A stretch of 64,000 nucleotides of DNA from Madurella fahalii. Its lineage: Eukaryota; Ascomycota; Sordariomycetes; Sordariales. Below are positions 44,486 through 56,057 of this stretch, piece after piece. Position 1 is the first letter of the stretch. Each line of letters starts with the position of its first letter. The notes under the pieces were generated by a model. The model was given only the letters and a program-made list of their open reading frames with translations. It had not been told where the DNA came from and searched no databases. Position numbers and translations under genes: made by a program. The stretch covers positions 248,001 through 312,000 of the forward strand of contig CM056879.1 in assembly GCA_029876055.1 (NCBI GenBank), in the 5' to 3' direction.

Positions 44486-44851
44486 GCGCCTTTGTTTAGA
44501 TGTATCATCACTTATATACCCTTCTTATTCCTGGATCCCCGCATGACACGCTCAATCCTCTTCCCCTATGTACTTGCGTCATATTGTCTTCTTGTCCCCA
44601 CAATTGACCTCTTTGATATCGTACCTATTATGTTCACCTCTTAGCGACATCAAATAGTCACGCGGTGATTCCGATGTCTGGTTTTCCTAACAATGAAGAG
44701 CGAGTTTGCCGCACATATGGCACATGGTCGGAAGCATTTATAACTACCCCCAGCCAAATCCACAAGTTACAGCCAATTCTTCCACAACCTATTCTAGGAC
44801 CTGAAGAAGAACATACCGAGGAGACGGACCTGACAGCATTTTGCAAGCAGA
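44486..44851. other. Intergenic region
   Basis: 366 nt, AT-richer, nothing coding. Confidence 0.4.
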
Positions 44852-45472
44852 ATGATGTCCCACCGCATTGTGTTTAGCGTTTGGGTCCTCATGGGCTTGG
44901 CCCTGGTCACCGGTACATACGCGGCCCCCCCTCCGTTAACCACGGCCGCCCCAGCCACAACATCGATTGTGATTCCGCCTTCAAATACATCGACTACCGT
45001 CCCTGTGACCCCGATTCCAACCACAGCGACGGGAAAATGGTGTCCCTGGTGCGACCTGCCCATTGTAGCGGACCAGAGCTACTGCAACATCATTATCCAG
45101 CAACCCCACGTCCCAAAGTACTTGCCAGACTTCCCCGTCATGGTCTTCAACAACGACTACACAAAGCTTCTATAGGCCAATATGCTTTCCAACTACGCCG
45201 CTGGCAAGGATTGGTATTTCACCGGCCTGAAAGCTAGCATCGTGCTGGTGTTTGACCCCAGGCGGACTCTGATAGATACACCGTACGCTTTTCTTCCGCC
45301 TGGCTGCTTTGATAGCGTTGATCTAACCAACATCACCAGGCTGCAGCTCGCCTTCACCGATCCCACCCTCATTCACCAGGAAGGCTGGTCCAGGAATAGC
45401 GCCGCAGGAGAGATGGCGCCGGACGTCAACTCGTCTCTCTTTCACACCTCATTTCGGTGCAAGCGATCCTAG
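44852..45472 (+). pseudogene. Small secreted Cys-containing protein interrupted by in-frame TAG
   Basis: The frame starts with a clear signal peptide (SVWVLMGLALVTGTYA, cut before APPPL), a Pro/Thr-rich stretch and a domain with CPWCDLP. It stops at TAG (45173-45175) after 107 codons. The same frame goes on without a break for 99 codons to the TAG ending at 45472, in good coding style (AAGKDWYFTGLKASIVLVF, LPPGCFDSVDL). The block NNDYTKLL-stop-ANMLSNYA reads as one domain. One C-to-T change (CAG to TAG) would explain it. Splicing out the stop would require a 39-nt intron (GTC..TAG, in frame), shorter than any other here. A 107-aa protein may still be made. It may be a pseudogene or effector-like secreted protein; the family is not recognised. 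Confidence 0.55.
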
Positions 45473-47380
45473 TCGGGCTGGGCTTGATTCATGATTGCGC
45501 CAACGCCCGAGACGAAGGCCTCATCGAGCGCTGGTAGCGGTAGATGTGCGGTTAATTGAGTTGTGCCCCTGGGTTATCGTCATAAATGGAGAGCAAAGGG
45601 ACCGCTAGACCTTATTAGTAGTAAAGCTCTGACATCCAATCAATAGCCTCGATGGGTGAGCCCGCAACGTCCACTGAGCTGCTGAGGAACAATACTTGGC
45701 CCCCGCTTCTGAAGGTCAGGCCACGAGTAGGACACGGATGGCATGCGTTCCGTTTACCTAGCTTCTCGTGTTCGAGTATCAAGTCTGTAACCAACCCTTT
45801 TCCATATCAAACCACCCCTGACGGCAACTGGGATTCAGGGCAAGTCACCCCTGCGGGATCGGTCCGCGTGGGGCATAAATACCACTCCCCACCCCCCGGC
45901 CCGTGTGCATCTGAAAACATGGGCATGAGGATTGACTTCCTCGTCGCCTCGCGTCTTTTCCCTGTCCCTGGATCCTGATGGCACTCCATATTTTCAAGCC
46001 CAAACGTCAAACTCGTGGCGTCGAAGCCAATCCGCGTCGCATGTACACGCCACCTAGAACACTAGCGATTCTCTACCCCGGAATTGACCTAGTGCCTAGA
46101 CGTACGATGATCCTGTCGCCGTCGCGCATGCGGGACGATGTTACTGTAGTACGTTCGCCACCGCGACAAATTTCGGGTCGGTCAGGTAGGAATCGTCGGC
46201 TTGCGGTTGGCCGTACGCACGAGTAACAGGCGTGCAGGGTCCCGACGACGGGGATCCGGAAATGACCCGGCTGCAGCTACTGTAGATTCGTTTTGTTGTA
46301 CAGTACTGTAACTGAATACATGTCGACGTGGAGGGAAAGGGTTGAGTCAGACAGTCCCGTCACAGAATGCCAGCCACGGAGAACCCACCTGTACCGGTGA
46401 GTCGGTGGCGTTTTATGCCAACCACTCAGGGCATTCGGGTTGTGGGCGGTCACGGCGACCGGGCCCTCTACTAGCTGAGAAAAGGGCAGGGCACACCTTG
46501 GGCGATCATGGAAATGGATGAGGGCGCATCATGGTTGATAGCGACACGAACTTTTGCCGCACAGGCTGCGCCGACAACCGGTTAGCGCCGACGCAGAACG
46601 CATGGATTGACAGAAGCATCGATGCGGCTCAGCAATACCGCAGCGAAAATGATGCCAGCGAGACAAGGCAATATATCCTTGTCTGGAAACACCGGCTGTG
46701 TTGCCTATTGGGTAGACCCGAAGTACCGGCAGTTGGCGTGCTGGTCCAAGACGACCTTTCAGGGTCCGCCTGCAAATTAACGAACGGGGGCCCCGTCGCG
46801 CGAGCCAACCGCGGGCTTTTCTCTGATACTGGCTATTACTGTGGCGGTTTGTTGGTTCGACAGCGCTGCTAATACTGCAACGGTGCCCGCAGCTCTTGTG
46901 GTTCGATTCCGTCTCGGTGCACGCCCTGTTGGACGCCGGGTACCCTTGCCAGCGCGACGGGCCCCTGGAAGCATCTGCTTTGATGCCCGTGTATGGCATA
47001 GCATGGGGGTGTGCATTCTCGATCGTCTGTTCGCCCCTCGCGCCATCGCAGGTCGCACCGCATCCGTGCAGCGTCTGAGCCGGACTTGGGCATCGTTTGG
47101 GAAGGATTTGGAAGCCCATCTCCGGGCCATTCTGCTGTGCAGTTGATCAATACAGGCATTAGAGTTGGTAAATTCCCCGGAACCAGGCCCTGCAAAACTT
47201 CTCACACTTTCGAGGATTCCCCAGAACCCGACCCCAATCCCCCACGCGGTCTACATAAACCAACAAGGTCCCCGCTGGCCACATGGGTTGAGAGATCGTC
47301 GTGCTTTTTTCCCCTTTTTCCTTTGAGTTATTTCCAGTCCAGATTGGGTTTCAAGTTTCGTGCGAATTGAAGCCGCCACG
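45473..47380. other. Intergenic region
   Basis: 1.9 kb. Several short frames (for example 45978-46226) have no credible domain. TACAGTACTGTA-like palindromes occur near 46300. The last 200 nt are pyrimidine-rich (CTTTTTTCCCC) and probably hold the MFS promoter and leader. Confidence 0.4.
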
Positions 47381-49557
47381 ATGCCCTTCGGAATCCTGGA
47401 CTGCAAGAAGATGGAAGTCGTGCCTGGCACGGGTAAGCACCTCTCTTCCCTCTCAGTTCCCTCTCATCCCGCCACCCCCTCCACATCGGGTCCCCTTCCG
47501 CATCCCCTTGCGCATCCACAACCCCTTCCCCTTCCCCTTCCCCATCCTGCCCCAGTTCCTCCACACGGCAATTGGTAGCCGGCCGCTCCCCCGCACCGCA
47601 CACCACACACACAGACACACACACACACACACACCACTTCTCCCACAAGGCATGTCGCACGACAGCGCCCGCTGACGCGCCATGGTGGCACTACCCAGCT
47701 TTCATGTCCGACCAGGACGACCTGCCGCCCGAGCTCGCCGACATCCCTCGCGAGCAGCTCAAGCATGGAACAGGCCGGTACAAGGATGTCATCCTCGTCC
47801 CTCAGCCTTCGGATAGCCCCAATGATCCATTGAACGTAAGTTTCAACCCTGCGGCGACTTCGTGTGAACTGCGTGTGTTGACCCGGCTCGGTTCCAGTGG
47901 CCGCAATGGTTCGTCCTCTCCCCACGAATTAACGCCACCAGCACCGTCATCGTCATGCCGCTGACACGAGAAAAACTGCAGGAAAAAAGAAGTCATCCTC
48001 TTCGTCGTCGGTCTCGCGGCCGGCGTGGTGGGCGCCTACGGCCCCATGCTCAGCCCGGGCTTTAACGAGATCGCCAACAACCTCAACATTACGGTCCCTG
48101 TTCTCGCCCAGTCTACGGCCTGGACCATCCTGACCATCGGCCTCGGCCTCTTCATCACCAACCCCCTGGCAAAGATCATCGGCCGCCGCCCGGTCTACAT
48201 GGGCGCCATCATCATCATGTTTGCCACGTCGATCTGGGGCGGCGCGATCCGAGAGTACCCTTCCTTCCTGGGCAGCCGTATTGTGGCCGCCATCGGCATG
48301 GCGCCGTTCGAGGTGCTGGTGCAGTGCACCATTGGCGACATGTACTTTGTCCATGAGCGCGCGACCAGGATTGCCATTTGGAACCTGTTCTTGTTGACGG
48401 GCATCAGCGGCGGTGGCCTGGTGGCGGGATACATCATCGAGCGTGACGGGTACCAGTGGACGTTCTGGGTCTGCGCCATCTTCTTCGGCGTCTTGATGTT
48501 TGCTGTTTTCTTCCTTGTGCCCGAGACGGCCTTCCGCAGAGATTCTGTGGTCATGGTGCCGAGCAGTGACAGGGACGAGGCCGGCGGCAGCGTGCAGAAG
48601 CTGAAGCTGGGGCATGAGCATGACGAGCGTGGCGTCGATGAGAAGGAGATGCAAGTCTCGGGAGTGGCCGGCGAGAAGAAGCATACGTACTGGCAGTCGC
48701 TTCGCATCTATACCGGCCGCTACTCGCGCGCCCCGGGCTGGAAGCCTTTCCTTCGCCCCGTCGTCATGTTGTTTTATCCGGCTGTATTCTGGGGGTTCCT
48801 GGTCTATGGTAAGCCATCAAGGGGCAAGTTTGTTCCTTTCGTGACCCGCGCCTCTGACACCTCCCAGGAACTGTCATCACCTGGATCGTCGTATTCTCGG
48901 TCGTCAACGCTCAGATCTTCAACCAGGCGCCCTACAACTTTTCCGTCAGTGAGACCGGCCTCATCAGCCTTTCCCCCTTCATCATGACCATCATTGGCGA
49001 GCTCGTTTCGGGTCCCCTTAACGACTGGATCTGCATCTACCTCACCAAGAAGAACAAGGGCATCTACGAGCCCGAGTTCCGTCTGCCGCTGATGTTCATC
49101 GCCACCATCCTCGGCGTCGTGGGCTTCTACGGCTTCGGCGCCACCGTAGAGTACCGGACGCACTGGATTGGGCCTGTGCTGTGCTTCGGCTTTGCCAACA
49201 TGAGCCTGGTATTCTCGTCTACGTGCGTCTTCGGCTACATTGTCGACAGCTACCGCCAGCACAACGAGGAGGCGTTTGTGGCCATCAACGCTAGGAACTT
49301 GCTGACCTTTGGTCTCACGTACTTTGTGAACGAGTGGCTGACGGCACAAGGCCCGTTGGTTGTCTTTTCAATCCTGGGGTCTCTGTTTGTCTTCGTCATG
49401 TTGCTGACGATTCCGCTGTGGTAAGTCCTATGATGCGGTGACCCTAGGGTTATAATCTTCGATGCTAATGATATTCGGCAGGATTTTTGGCAAGAAGTTC
49501 CGGAGTTTCACGGGCCGCAATGAATGGCTGCAGAGGTTTATGAATGACGACCACTGA
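47381..49557 (+). CDS. MFS transporter (DHA1-like)
   Basis: Six exons give 562 aa: 47381-47432, 47666-47835, 47898-47908 (11 nt), 47982-48808, 48868-49420 and 49482-49557. All junctions keep phase. The opening MPFGILDCKKMEVVPGT and then REQLKHGTGRYKDVILVPQP, SDSPNDPLNWPQW (across the microexon) are marks of a large fungal MFS family. Twelve helices follow, from VILFVVGLAAGVVG; motif A is NPLAKIIGRRPVY. The long central loop (about 300-340) is acidic and basic. The last exon codes IFGKKFRSFTGRN. The substrate is unknown. The first intron (233 nt) holds a CA repeat and lacks an evident branch site, so the start of exon 2 is the least sure junction. Confidence 0.85.
47604..47634. repeat. (CA)n dinucleotide repeat in intron 1 of MFS gene
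   Basis: About fifteen CA units with one A-to-G-type interruption at 47614. It lies inside the 233-nt first intron, close to the acceptor. Confidence 0.93.
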
Positions 49558-49762
49558 GCTCTCGAACATTGGGGGTGTGATATCTGGGACTATGCTTTTT
49601 GTTTTCGATTTTGGATATGGCAAACGACGTCATGGTACATAAGCCGACATAGAGGGCTAATTTGCTGCACGACTCGGTAGGAAAAGGGAGTTGTAAATAG
49701 CGGTTTTAATTGTCTCAGTGTCTAGAATGTGGAAAATGATACCATCAGCCTCTAGCAAGCCA

Positions 49763-51319
49763 TCACTTCGGAACCGCCGCCCCCTGAGTCCACCACCAAT
49801 CCGGCAGCAACTCCAACACATCAAGCGGAACCTTGACATTCTCGGTTCGACACTCACCAACTCCCGGCACCGTCATATTGTTGCTCCTCTTATCCTCCAA
49901 CACGTGTGCCAGAAAGTCCATGGTCCTCAGCCGCCCACTCCACAACTCATCGTTGTGCGTGCCCAGCTCGTTCCGATGATACAAGACCCTCCCTCCCTTC
50001 TCACAATACCCCTTCACCAAGTCATCCGTTTCCTCGATCGCGCTAATCTCATCCTGCACAGCGTGGTACACGAACATGGGCACCTCGCTGGATAGCGGGC
50101 CGTAGACGCCCAGGACGGAATCCGCATCGATGACGGCCTGCACGATGGGATCGAAGACGTCGCTCTCGCCGTTGACGAAGTACGCAAAGACGTCGTGCTT
50201 GGCGTAGGCGATGAGCGACTCGACGCCCGTCATGCGCTCGACGGCGAGGAAGCCGGTCGCGTTGTAGGGCCCGTCGCGCCGGAGCCGCGAGAGCAGGAAC
50301 TGCCGCGCGTGCGGCCACTGCATGGTCACGCCCACGAGCGACGCCATCGCCAGCCCGGCCGTGTCGCGCTTGTTCATGGCGTGGAACACCACCGTCAGGT
50401 TCGGCGCCGGCCCGCCCACCGCGCCCCCGACGACGGTCGCGCGCGCGCCTTTGGCCCCCGTGCCTGGCCGCGCTGCCGACGGGAGCAGGTCGGGCGCGTA
50501 CGTCGGCAGCATCTCGAGCGCGAACGCCGTCGCGAAGGCGCCGCCCGAGTAGCCCCATATTGCGAAGCGCATGTTGTCTTCGTCTTCGACTTCGACTTTG
50601 TCGTCGCTGTCGGCGGCGGCAGAAGGGCGGAGGTTGAACGGGGCGAGCTGCGGGGAGGCGGCCGCTTGTCGGATTGCGCGGATGCCATCGAGCGTGGCAT
50701 GTGCGGCCTGCTTGCCCGCCGAGAAGCTGGCCATGGGCCCTTCGAAGTCGGGCGTGGCGACGAACCAGCCCCGCGCGAGCAGGTCGCGCATCTCGCCGTA
50801 GGGCTCCCGGGCCTGGAGGAGATACGAGGGCGCGGCATTGGGTGACACGGAGTCGGTGGGCACTTGGTAGGATACGAATCGAAGCTTGGGTCTGGGTCCG
50901 TTTCCGGAGGCCGAGTTGGCGTCGCTCTGTTCGGGGTGTGAGACGGGCACGAAGACGGTTGTCACTGCCCAGCTGGGGTTTCCGTGTGTGTCGGACGAGC
51001 GGTAGAGGATCTGGAACGTGTCGCGGCAGTTTTTGATGTTGATGGTTGGGTATGCGTAAGGGCGTATGCGGAGGGGTGTGCCGGGGGTGCTGAGCTGCCA
51101 GTCCGGGGGAGGAATGTACCATGGATCCATGGATGGAGGAGGGAGGTATTCTGGATAAGGCCAGTTTATTGCTGCTGGTTGCACCTCCTCGTTGAGGGCG
51201 GAGAGGAAGTCGTTGATGGTTGGATTCTGAGCGGCATTGGAGGCCAAACAAGGACGTATAGGGAGTAGTGTGTTGCTCAAAAAGAGCAAGACCCTCTTCA
51301 AGTTCCCCATTGCCGCCAT
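49763..51319 (-). CDS. Secretory lipase (LIP family)
   Basis: Single exon, 518 aa (or 515 from the second ATG at 51310). A signal peptide (RVLLFLSNTLLPIRPCLAS) marks secretion. LIP-family landmarks: the lid/strand KLRFVSYQVPTDS, GWFVATPDFEGP, ATLDGIRAIRQAA, and the nucleophile in IWGYSGGAFATAFA near 255. Later VYHAVQDEISAIEETDDL supplies the Asp, and LGTHNDEL the His of the triad. Members of this family in yeasts and moulds cleave triacylglycerols outside the cell. Convergent with the MFS gene (only about 205 nt between stop codons). Confidence 0.9.
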   Translation of the reverse strand: MAAMGNLKRVLLFLSNTLLPIRPCLASNAAQNPTINDFLSALNEEVQPAAINWPYPEYLPPPSMDPWYIPPPDWQLSTPGTPLRIRPYAYPTINIKNCRDTFQILYRSSDTHGNPSWAVTTVFVPVSHPEQSDANSASGNGPRPKLRFVSYQVPTDSVSPNAAPSYLLQAREPYGEMRDLLARGWFVATPDFEGPMASFSAGKQAAHATLDGIRAIRQAAASPQLAPFNLRPSAAADSDDKVEVEDEDNMRFAIWGYSGGAFATAFALEMLPTYAPDLLPSAARPGTGAKGARATVVGGAVGGPAPNLTVVFHAMNKRDTAGLAMASLVGVTMQWPHARQFLLSRLRRDGPYNATGFLAVERMTGVESLIAYAKHDVFAYFVNGESDVFDPIVQAVIDADSVLGVYGPLSSEVPMFVYHAVQDEISAIEETDDLVKGYCEKGGRVLYHRNELGTHNDELWSGRLRTMDFLAHVLEDKRSNNMTVPGVGECRTENVKVPLDVLELLPDWWWTQGAAVPK

Positions 51320-52020
51320 CGACCCGCCTCAGGGTTGTTAGAACGTCACACGGCCACTCCTACTCACAACGGATGCGCCATGCAGAGCTTGAGCTTAGGG
51401 CGGGTTTAAGACCAGGAAGGCTTTGCAGATGATTACGTCCCGGCCGTCTGGTTTGGGTATGGATGCCCTTCTTGATAGCGATATTGGGTGTCTCATCTTT
51501 TTCAAACGCTGGTCTACAGCCGAGCAGGCCCCGCATGGACAGATAAGACGCGGCGATAGGTGGCCAAGCTCGGTACTGTGCCGTCCGGTGATCTACTTCC
51601 GCGAATAATAGCATGCATCTGATATGATCATCGGCTAGGTCTCCGGCAATAATGGGTGGCTCCAGCGCTATTTAGAAGCCCAGGAAGATGACGTTTGCAC
51701 TATATGCCATACATCGGATACAGCCGGGCGGTGGAGTGAGGTGGTGCAGGCTCTTTGCGGGCATTAACCCCACAGATGGAACCCCTGGACATACGACGTT
51801 GCGCGGAGCTGTGTCACCCTATCGCCACGGAATCACGCAGGGACTTTAGACACATCACCAGCAAAAAGCGAACGACCAAGCAGAGACAGCCCACGGCATC
51901 GAATCACTACGCCGTTTTGAGATCGCCCTGGGTATTAAATTCTCACAAGCATCCACCGGGTATCCTGCGCCTGCAAATTACTTATACATAGACCCTTAGC
52001 ACTCAAAGGACAGGTATGTG
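51320..52020. other. Intergenic region
   Basis: 0.7 kb between two minus-strand genes; the lipase promoter and the SRR1-like gene's 3' end. No gene seen. Confidence 0.4.
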
Positions 52021-53493
52021 TCACTGGTACTCGACCTTGGTAGAAACGTCGTCCCTCCGCAGATAAAAGCTCAGAATGCCCTTCTCCACCGTATCCGATA
52101 TCGCGCCCGGGAGCCTAGGCAACTCGAACCGGTCATAATCTTCAACCAGCTTCCTAACCCTCGGCGAATCCGGGTCGCCCAACATGGCCACTGCACCTAG
52201 ATCTCTCGCCCTGATCTTCGGGATTCTGACTCGCTCTCCATCACGTTCCTCTACATTATAAGCAAAATCTTGCTCGGAATCTTCTGATACGGGTGTGCAA
52301 ACCAGCACCGCAGGCTTCGCCAGGTCGGCAACCACTTGCTTGACGGGGTTCCAGTTCCGAAACGAGACCACAGCTGTGCGCTCATCCACCTTGAGAAAAA
52401 GCCTCCCGTTAGACTTGACAAAGGTAACACCGTTTTGTCGCAGAAACTCGCTCTCCGCATCGTTCCATTTGCGTATGATATCGTATGCTGGCATGTAGAT
52501 AGGTATGGACTGGGAAACGAGGTCCCGCAGCCGTGTAACTAACGCGAACATGAGCATGGAGCGCTTGCAAAACTCGCAATCGTCGCTCATGCCGCTGCTG
52601 TAAACGAAGACAATCTTGTCGATGCGCTCGAGAGACCGTCTCGGAGTCACAGCAAGGGATTCGAGGATGGTTTTCCACTCTGGTGACTCTCCAATCAGTT
52701 GGCGGTTCGCGGCCAGACGGTCCTGCATCTGGCCAACCGTCATGTGCTCGTCGTCGGCGCTGTAAGTGGTCAACATGTCGTCTATGTGGGCGCGGCGGAC
52801 TATGGTGATGGGGTTGTAAGCGATCGACTGCTGCCACTGGTCCGGCACGAACTGCTCGGTCTCGTTGTCCGGGTCGGGCATGGTCAGCTCTTGAATGGTG
52901 CGGAACTCGATCTGCGACCGGCCCGAGCGGTAGACGTCGCCGTCAGACATGACCATGGCTGCGCCGGGCACCCATGTGGCAATGTGCCGTACGACGCCGT
53001 CGAGATCCGTGAACTTGACCCACGCTGTCTGTGGCGCCTCGCACCGCGCAAACAGGCGCCGTACGGGTTTCCGCGCCCGTTGCTCGGCCGCGTCCATTTG
53101 CTCCTCAATTTGGTGTATCGTCTCGCGGGGGTATAGGGCCTTGCCAGAGTTGTAGGCGGCCATGGTAGACTCGATGACAAACTCCTCGCGCTGCTGGCGC
53201 TGCTCCTCGGACATGTCCTCCCAGGGGCGCTTGACGGGCACTACATCGATGTAGGGCATCTTCTTGTAGATACGGCGCACAAATGGCATGGCCAGCATGC
53301 GGCGGATGTCGAGCGGCGGCATCTCGCCATCGCTGTCGTCGTCGCCGCCGTAACCATCAAAGTAGCCCTCTTGGTAGCGCTCGCCGCGTCCGATGGACGG
53401 TGTCCAGTACCGCCACCAGAGAGACGAGTACGGTATCCAGCGGTATTCCATGTCACGGAGACATCTCGCGGCGAGTTCAAGGGGCGACTTCAT
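52021..53493 (-). CDS. SRR1-like domain protein
   Basis: Single exon, 490 aa from the ATG at 53493; a longer frame to 53523 has no ATG. The N-terminal half (helical, Arg/Glu-rich; EEQRQQREEFVIESTMAAYN) is unassigned. Residues about 250-430 have the SRR1-like pattern: the RIDKIVFVYSSGMSDDCEFC strand-loop, then SMLMFALVTRLRDL, the PIYMPAYDI strand, DAESEFLRQNGVTFV and DERTAVVSFRNWNP. SRR1 proteins were described first in plant circadian regulation; in fungi the role is unknown. The canonical SRR1 glycine-rich strand is weak, so the call is by overall pattern. Confidence 0.65.
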   Translation of the reverse strand: MKSPLELAARCLRDMEYRWIPYSSLWWRYWTPSIGRGERYQEGYFDGYGGDDDSDGEMPPLDIRRMLAMPFVRRIYKKMPYIDVVPVKRPWEDMSEEQRQQREEFVIESTMAAYNSGKALYPRETIHQIEEQMDAAEQRARKPVRRLFARCEAPQTAWVKFTDLDGVVRHIATWVPGAAMVMSDGDVYRSGRSQIEFRTIQELTMPDPDNETEQFVPDQWQQSIAYNPITIVRRAHIDDMLTTYSADDEHMTVGQMQDRLAANRQLIGESPEWKTILESLAVTPRRSLERIDKIVFVYSSGMSDDCEFCKRSMLMFALVTRLRDLVSQSIPIYMPAYDIIRKWNDAESEFLRQNGVTFVKSNGRLFLKVDERTAVVSFRNWNPVKQVVADLAKPAVLVCTPVSEDSEQDFAYNVEERDGERVRIPKIRARDLGAVAMLGDPDSPRVRKLVEDYDRFELPRLPGAISDTVEKGILSFYLRRDDVSTKVEYQ

Positions 53494-54174
53494 GGTGTGG
53501 TATTGCTGGCGTGACTTGTTCAAAGTCGGGAGACCCCCCGGAGGTGGGGGTTGTGCGTCTCACCACCAGTGGCGATGCGATATTAATTGGTATGTGTTGA
53601 GATGCTGACTGTGAGCGGGATAATGAGAAAATGAGAAGACGCCAACACAGCAACAGTACTAGAAAAGATAGTAGATGACCGATGGTTGGATTGTGAGAAC
53701 GCGCTTCGAGTTCAATTCCGGGCCAACCTGGAGGTGAGGGTGCAGCAGCGCTGCTCAAGTCATCGAAGACTGCAGGGTGCCTGCAGTCAGACCTAGGCAC
53801 CCCCGGTCCGTTCTATGCCCCGCGGAGGCGCAGAAGTGTGGTGGAGGTCCCGGCCTTTTGGCCTACGGCCGGCCGCCTCCAGGCTGCTACCCCGGTACCT
53901 GGCCAGCTCGTGACCAATTCCTGTCCAGTCAGAAATCACAGGGTGCATGAACGCGCAGGTGAGGGGTTTTTGCCCAGCTGCTGTTGTTGGCCAAACAAAC
54001 CTACATTTTGCTTGTTCAGACCCTAACCCCCACGATCAGCCGAGTAAAAAGGGGCCATTCATGCAAGACGGGCAAGCTCTCTTGATTCATCCTCTCTTTC
54101 TGGCGTTCCGCTGGCGACAATCTCTGAAAAGAGCCATCCACATGTCTGTACATACAGCGCTCCTATGTCTTGGC
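53494..54174. other. Intergenic region
   Basis: 0.68 kb between two minus-strand genes with no supported gene. Confidence 0.4.
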
Positions 54175-56057
54175 CTAATACACGTAAATGAAGTCCTCGT
54201 TCTGCACGTCGGTCATGTCGCGCAGAGCATTGTCCTCCTCGAGTGCCTTCTGCCGCCTGTTCGCGCCGCCCTCGCCATCCTCGAGCTCGCTCGCTTTCCC
54301 GGTTTCCATCTGGTTCTTGCCCATCATGGACTCGTCCACGACCACCGCGTTCTTCCCTAGCTCCTCGCGGCGCTTAGCGTGCCGACGGTTGAGGAACATG
54401 AGGTAAAACGGAATGATGCTGTTAGACATAGTGTTAGCAACCTTCAAGAGTGTACAGCTCGTGAGAGGGGAGTCTTACGCTGAGATGCCACCAACTAGGG
54501 CAAACATGATGAGATTGGAGATGAGGCCCGACCGATAGAGCGGGGCCTGGTCGGTGGAATAGAGCAACGGCCCGATGACATTGCCCGTGCACATCCCTAT
54601 AAAGACCATGGCCGACGTGCACTTCTTCTTGGTATCACCGCCCGTATTCTGGGCTTGCCAGGCATAGATCAGGGGCGTGATGGCAGCCATACAAGATACC
54701 TGGCGGCGTAAGCTGTTAGTCAGGCGTCAGGCAAAAGAAATCTCAGTCGCTTACCAGGTAATACCCAAACAGCAAAACGCCCTTGTGCTCCCGCGGCACG
54801 GCAAGCATGATGATAGTGCCAACAATAGGCAGAACGCTGACTCCCGTAATAGTGAGCCCCTTGTGTTGGAAGCGGGTTGCCACCCAGCCAGAGCCGATGA
54901 TGACGATAAACTGGATGGCGCCGAACGGGATATTGAAGAGGATGGCCTCGAAGTTTGTGTATCCGAAATCCTTGACAATGAGACTACCAAACGTCCCGAT
55001 GCCGCCACTCGCGATGCTGCTATCTGTTAGTGAGGGCTCTGGGCGGGCGGAGATGGGGCACCGAGAGAGGTCACATACGAAATAGCAATGATGGCAACAA
55101 ACCAGCACCACGTCTTCAAATCCAGCAGCGTCTCCCAAGCATGGTCCCACCGCCATTCTCTCGATGCGACGCCCATCTGGTTCGCCCTTAGCCGCTCCAC
55201 GGCAATAACTTTCTCTCTTTCCTTGAGGTACTTTGCCTCCATAGGCGAATCGGGCATGAAGATGAGTACGATAACCGAATACACCACCGTCAACAAGCCG
55301 CAGAACAGAAAGACGATCTGGTACTTGAACATGACCCTGCTCTCGATATGGCCTAGCCCGTAGGTGAACAGACTGCCCACAATGGCCGTGATACCGTTCA
55401 TGGCGTTCCAGTAACTCGTCCGCAGCGTTTGCTCGCTCCGGCGCCACCACATCTGCGTGACGGCGACGCAGCTCGGCGCGATCATGGCTTCGAACGAACC
55501 CAGCAGAAAGCGCAGCCCGAGAAGGGAGGGGAAGTTTGTGCACGCCGACATAATGGCCAGCGAGGAGCCCCAGAGGAAGATGGCGCCCGCGATGACCTTG
55601 CCTGTGGGCAGCTTGACGAGAATGAAGGCGGCTAGAGGTTGCATCACCAGTTGGGCCAGATACAAGATGGAGCCGAGCCATGAGTACTGTTGGCCGACTA
55701 GCTTGGCATCTTGAGTGATGCCAAAAATGGAGACGTAGCTGTTATCGTATCCCTATTAGCTTATAGAAACGTGTGTGTTCATGTGCAGTTTCGGACACAC
55801 CTGAGAGAGCTCTTATCCAGCTGCTGAAAGAAGTAGGCGCCGAGAAGCAGAGGTAGAAGACGGAAGTCGATTCGCCGCAGCACAGACTTCTCCTCCTCGT
55901 ATGTGAAAGAGCTGTCACCACCGGCGTGGGCCTCTAGGAACTCAGTCGCTTTGTCGCGTAGTACATTTTTGGGAGCAGCTGTGCTGGTGGGGGCGGGCGT
56001 AATTTCGTCCGCCCCTTCATGTTGTCCGACCTCCGTTTCCTTCGCTGGTCCACCCAT
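54175..56057 (-). CDS. DAL5-type anion:cation symporter (MFS, ACS family)
   Basis: Five exons, 56057-55801, 55738-55079, 55016-54755, 54699-54479 and 54418-54175, join in phase to 547 aa. Introns are 55-62 nt with CTAAC/CTAAT branch sites. Family marks: the tail FTYEEEKSVLRRIDFRLLPL before helix 1, LDKSSLSYVSIFGI, GITQDAKLVGQQYSWLGS, FEAMIAPSCVAVTQMWWRR, then GGIGTFGSLIVKDFGY and QAQNTGGDTKKKCTSAMVF. Members of this family (yeast Dal5 and Tna1 and relatives) take up allantoate, nicotinate, sugar acids and other organic anions across the plasma membrane. The ATG at 56057 is the first suitable one and gives a typical acidic N-terminus. It is divergent from the oxidoreductase gene at 56976. Confidence 0.92.

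Noticed and set aside
46529..47119. 196-aa open frame on the minus strand
   Set aside because: Arg/Cys/Ser-rich with no family pattern; possible relic of an element but nothing identifiable.
50049..51251. 400-aa open frame on the minus strand, Arg/Pro/His-rich
   Set aside because: Frame-shifted shadow of the secretory lipase.
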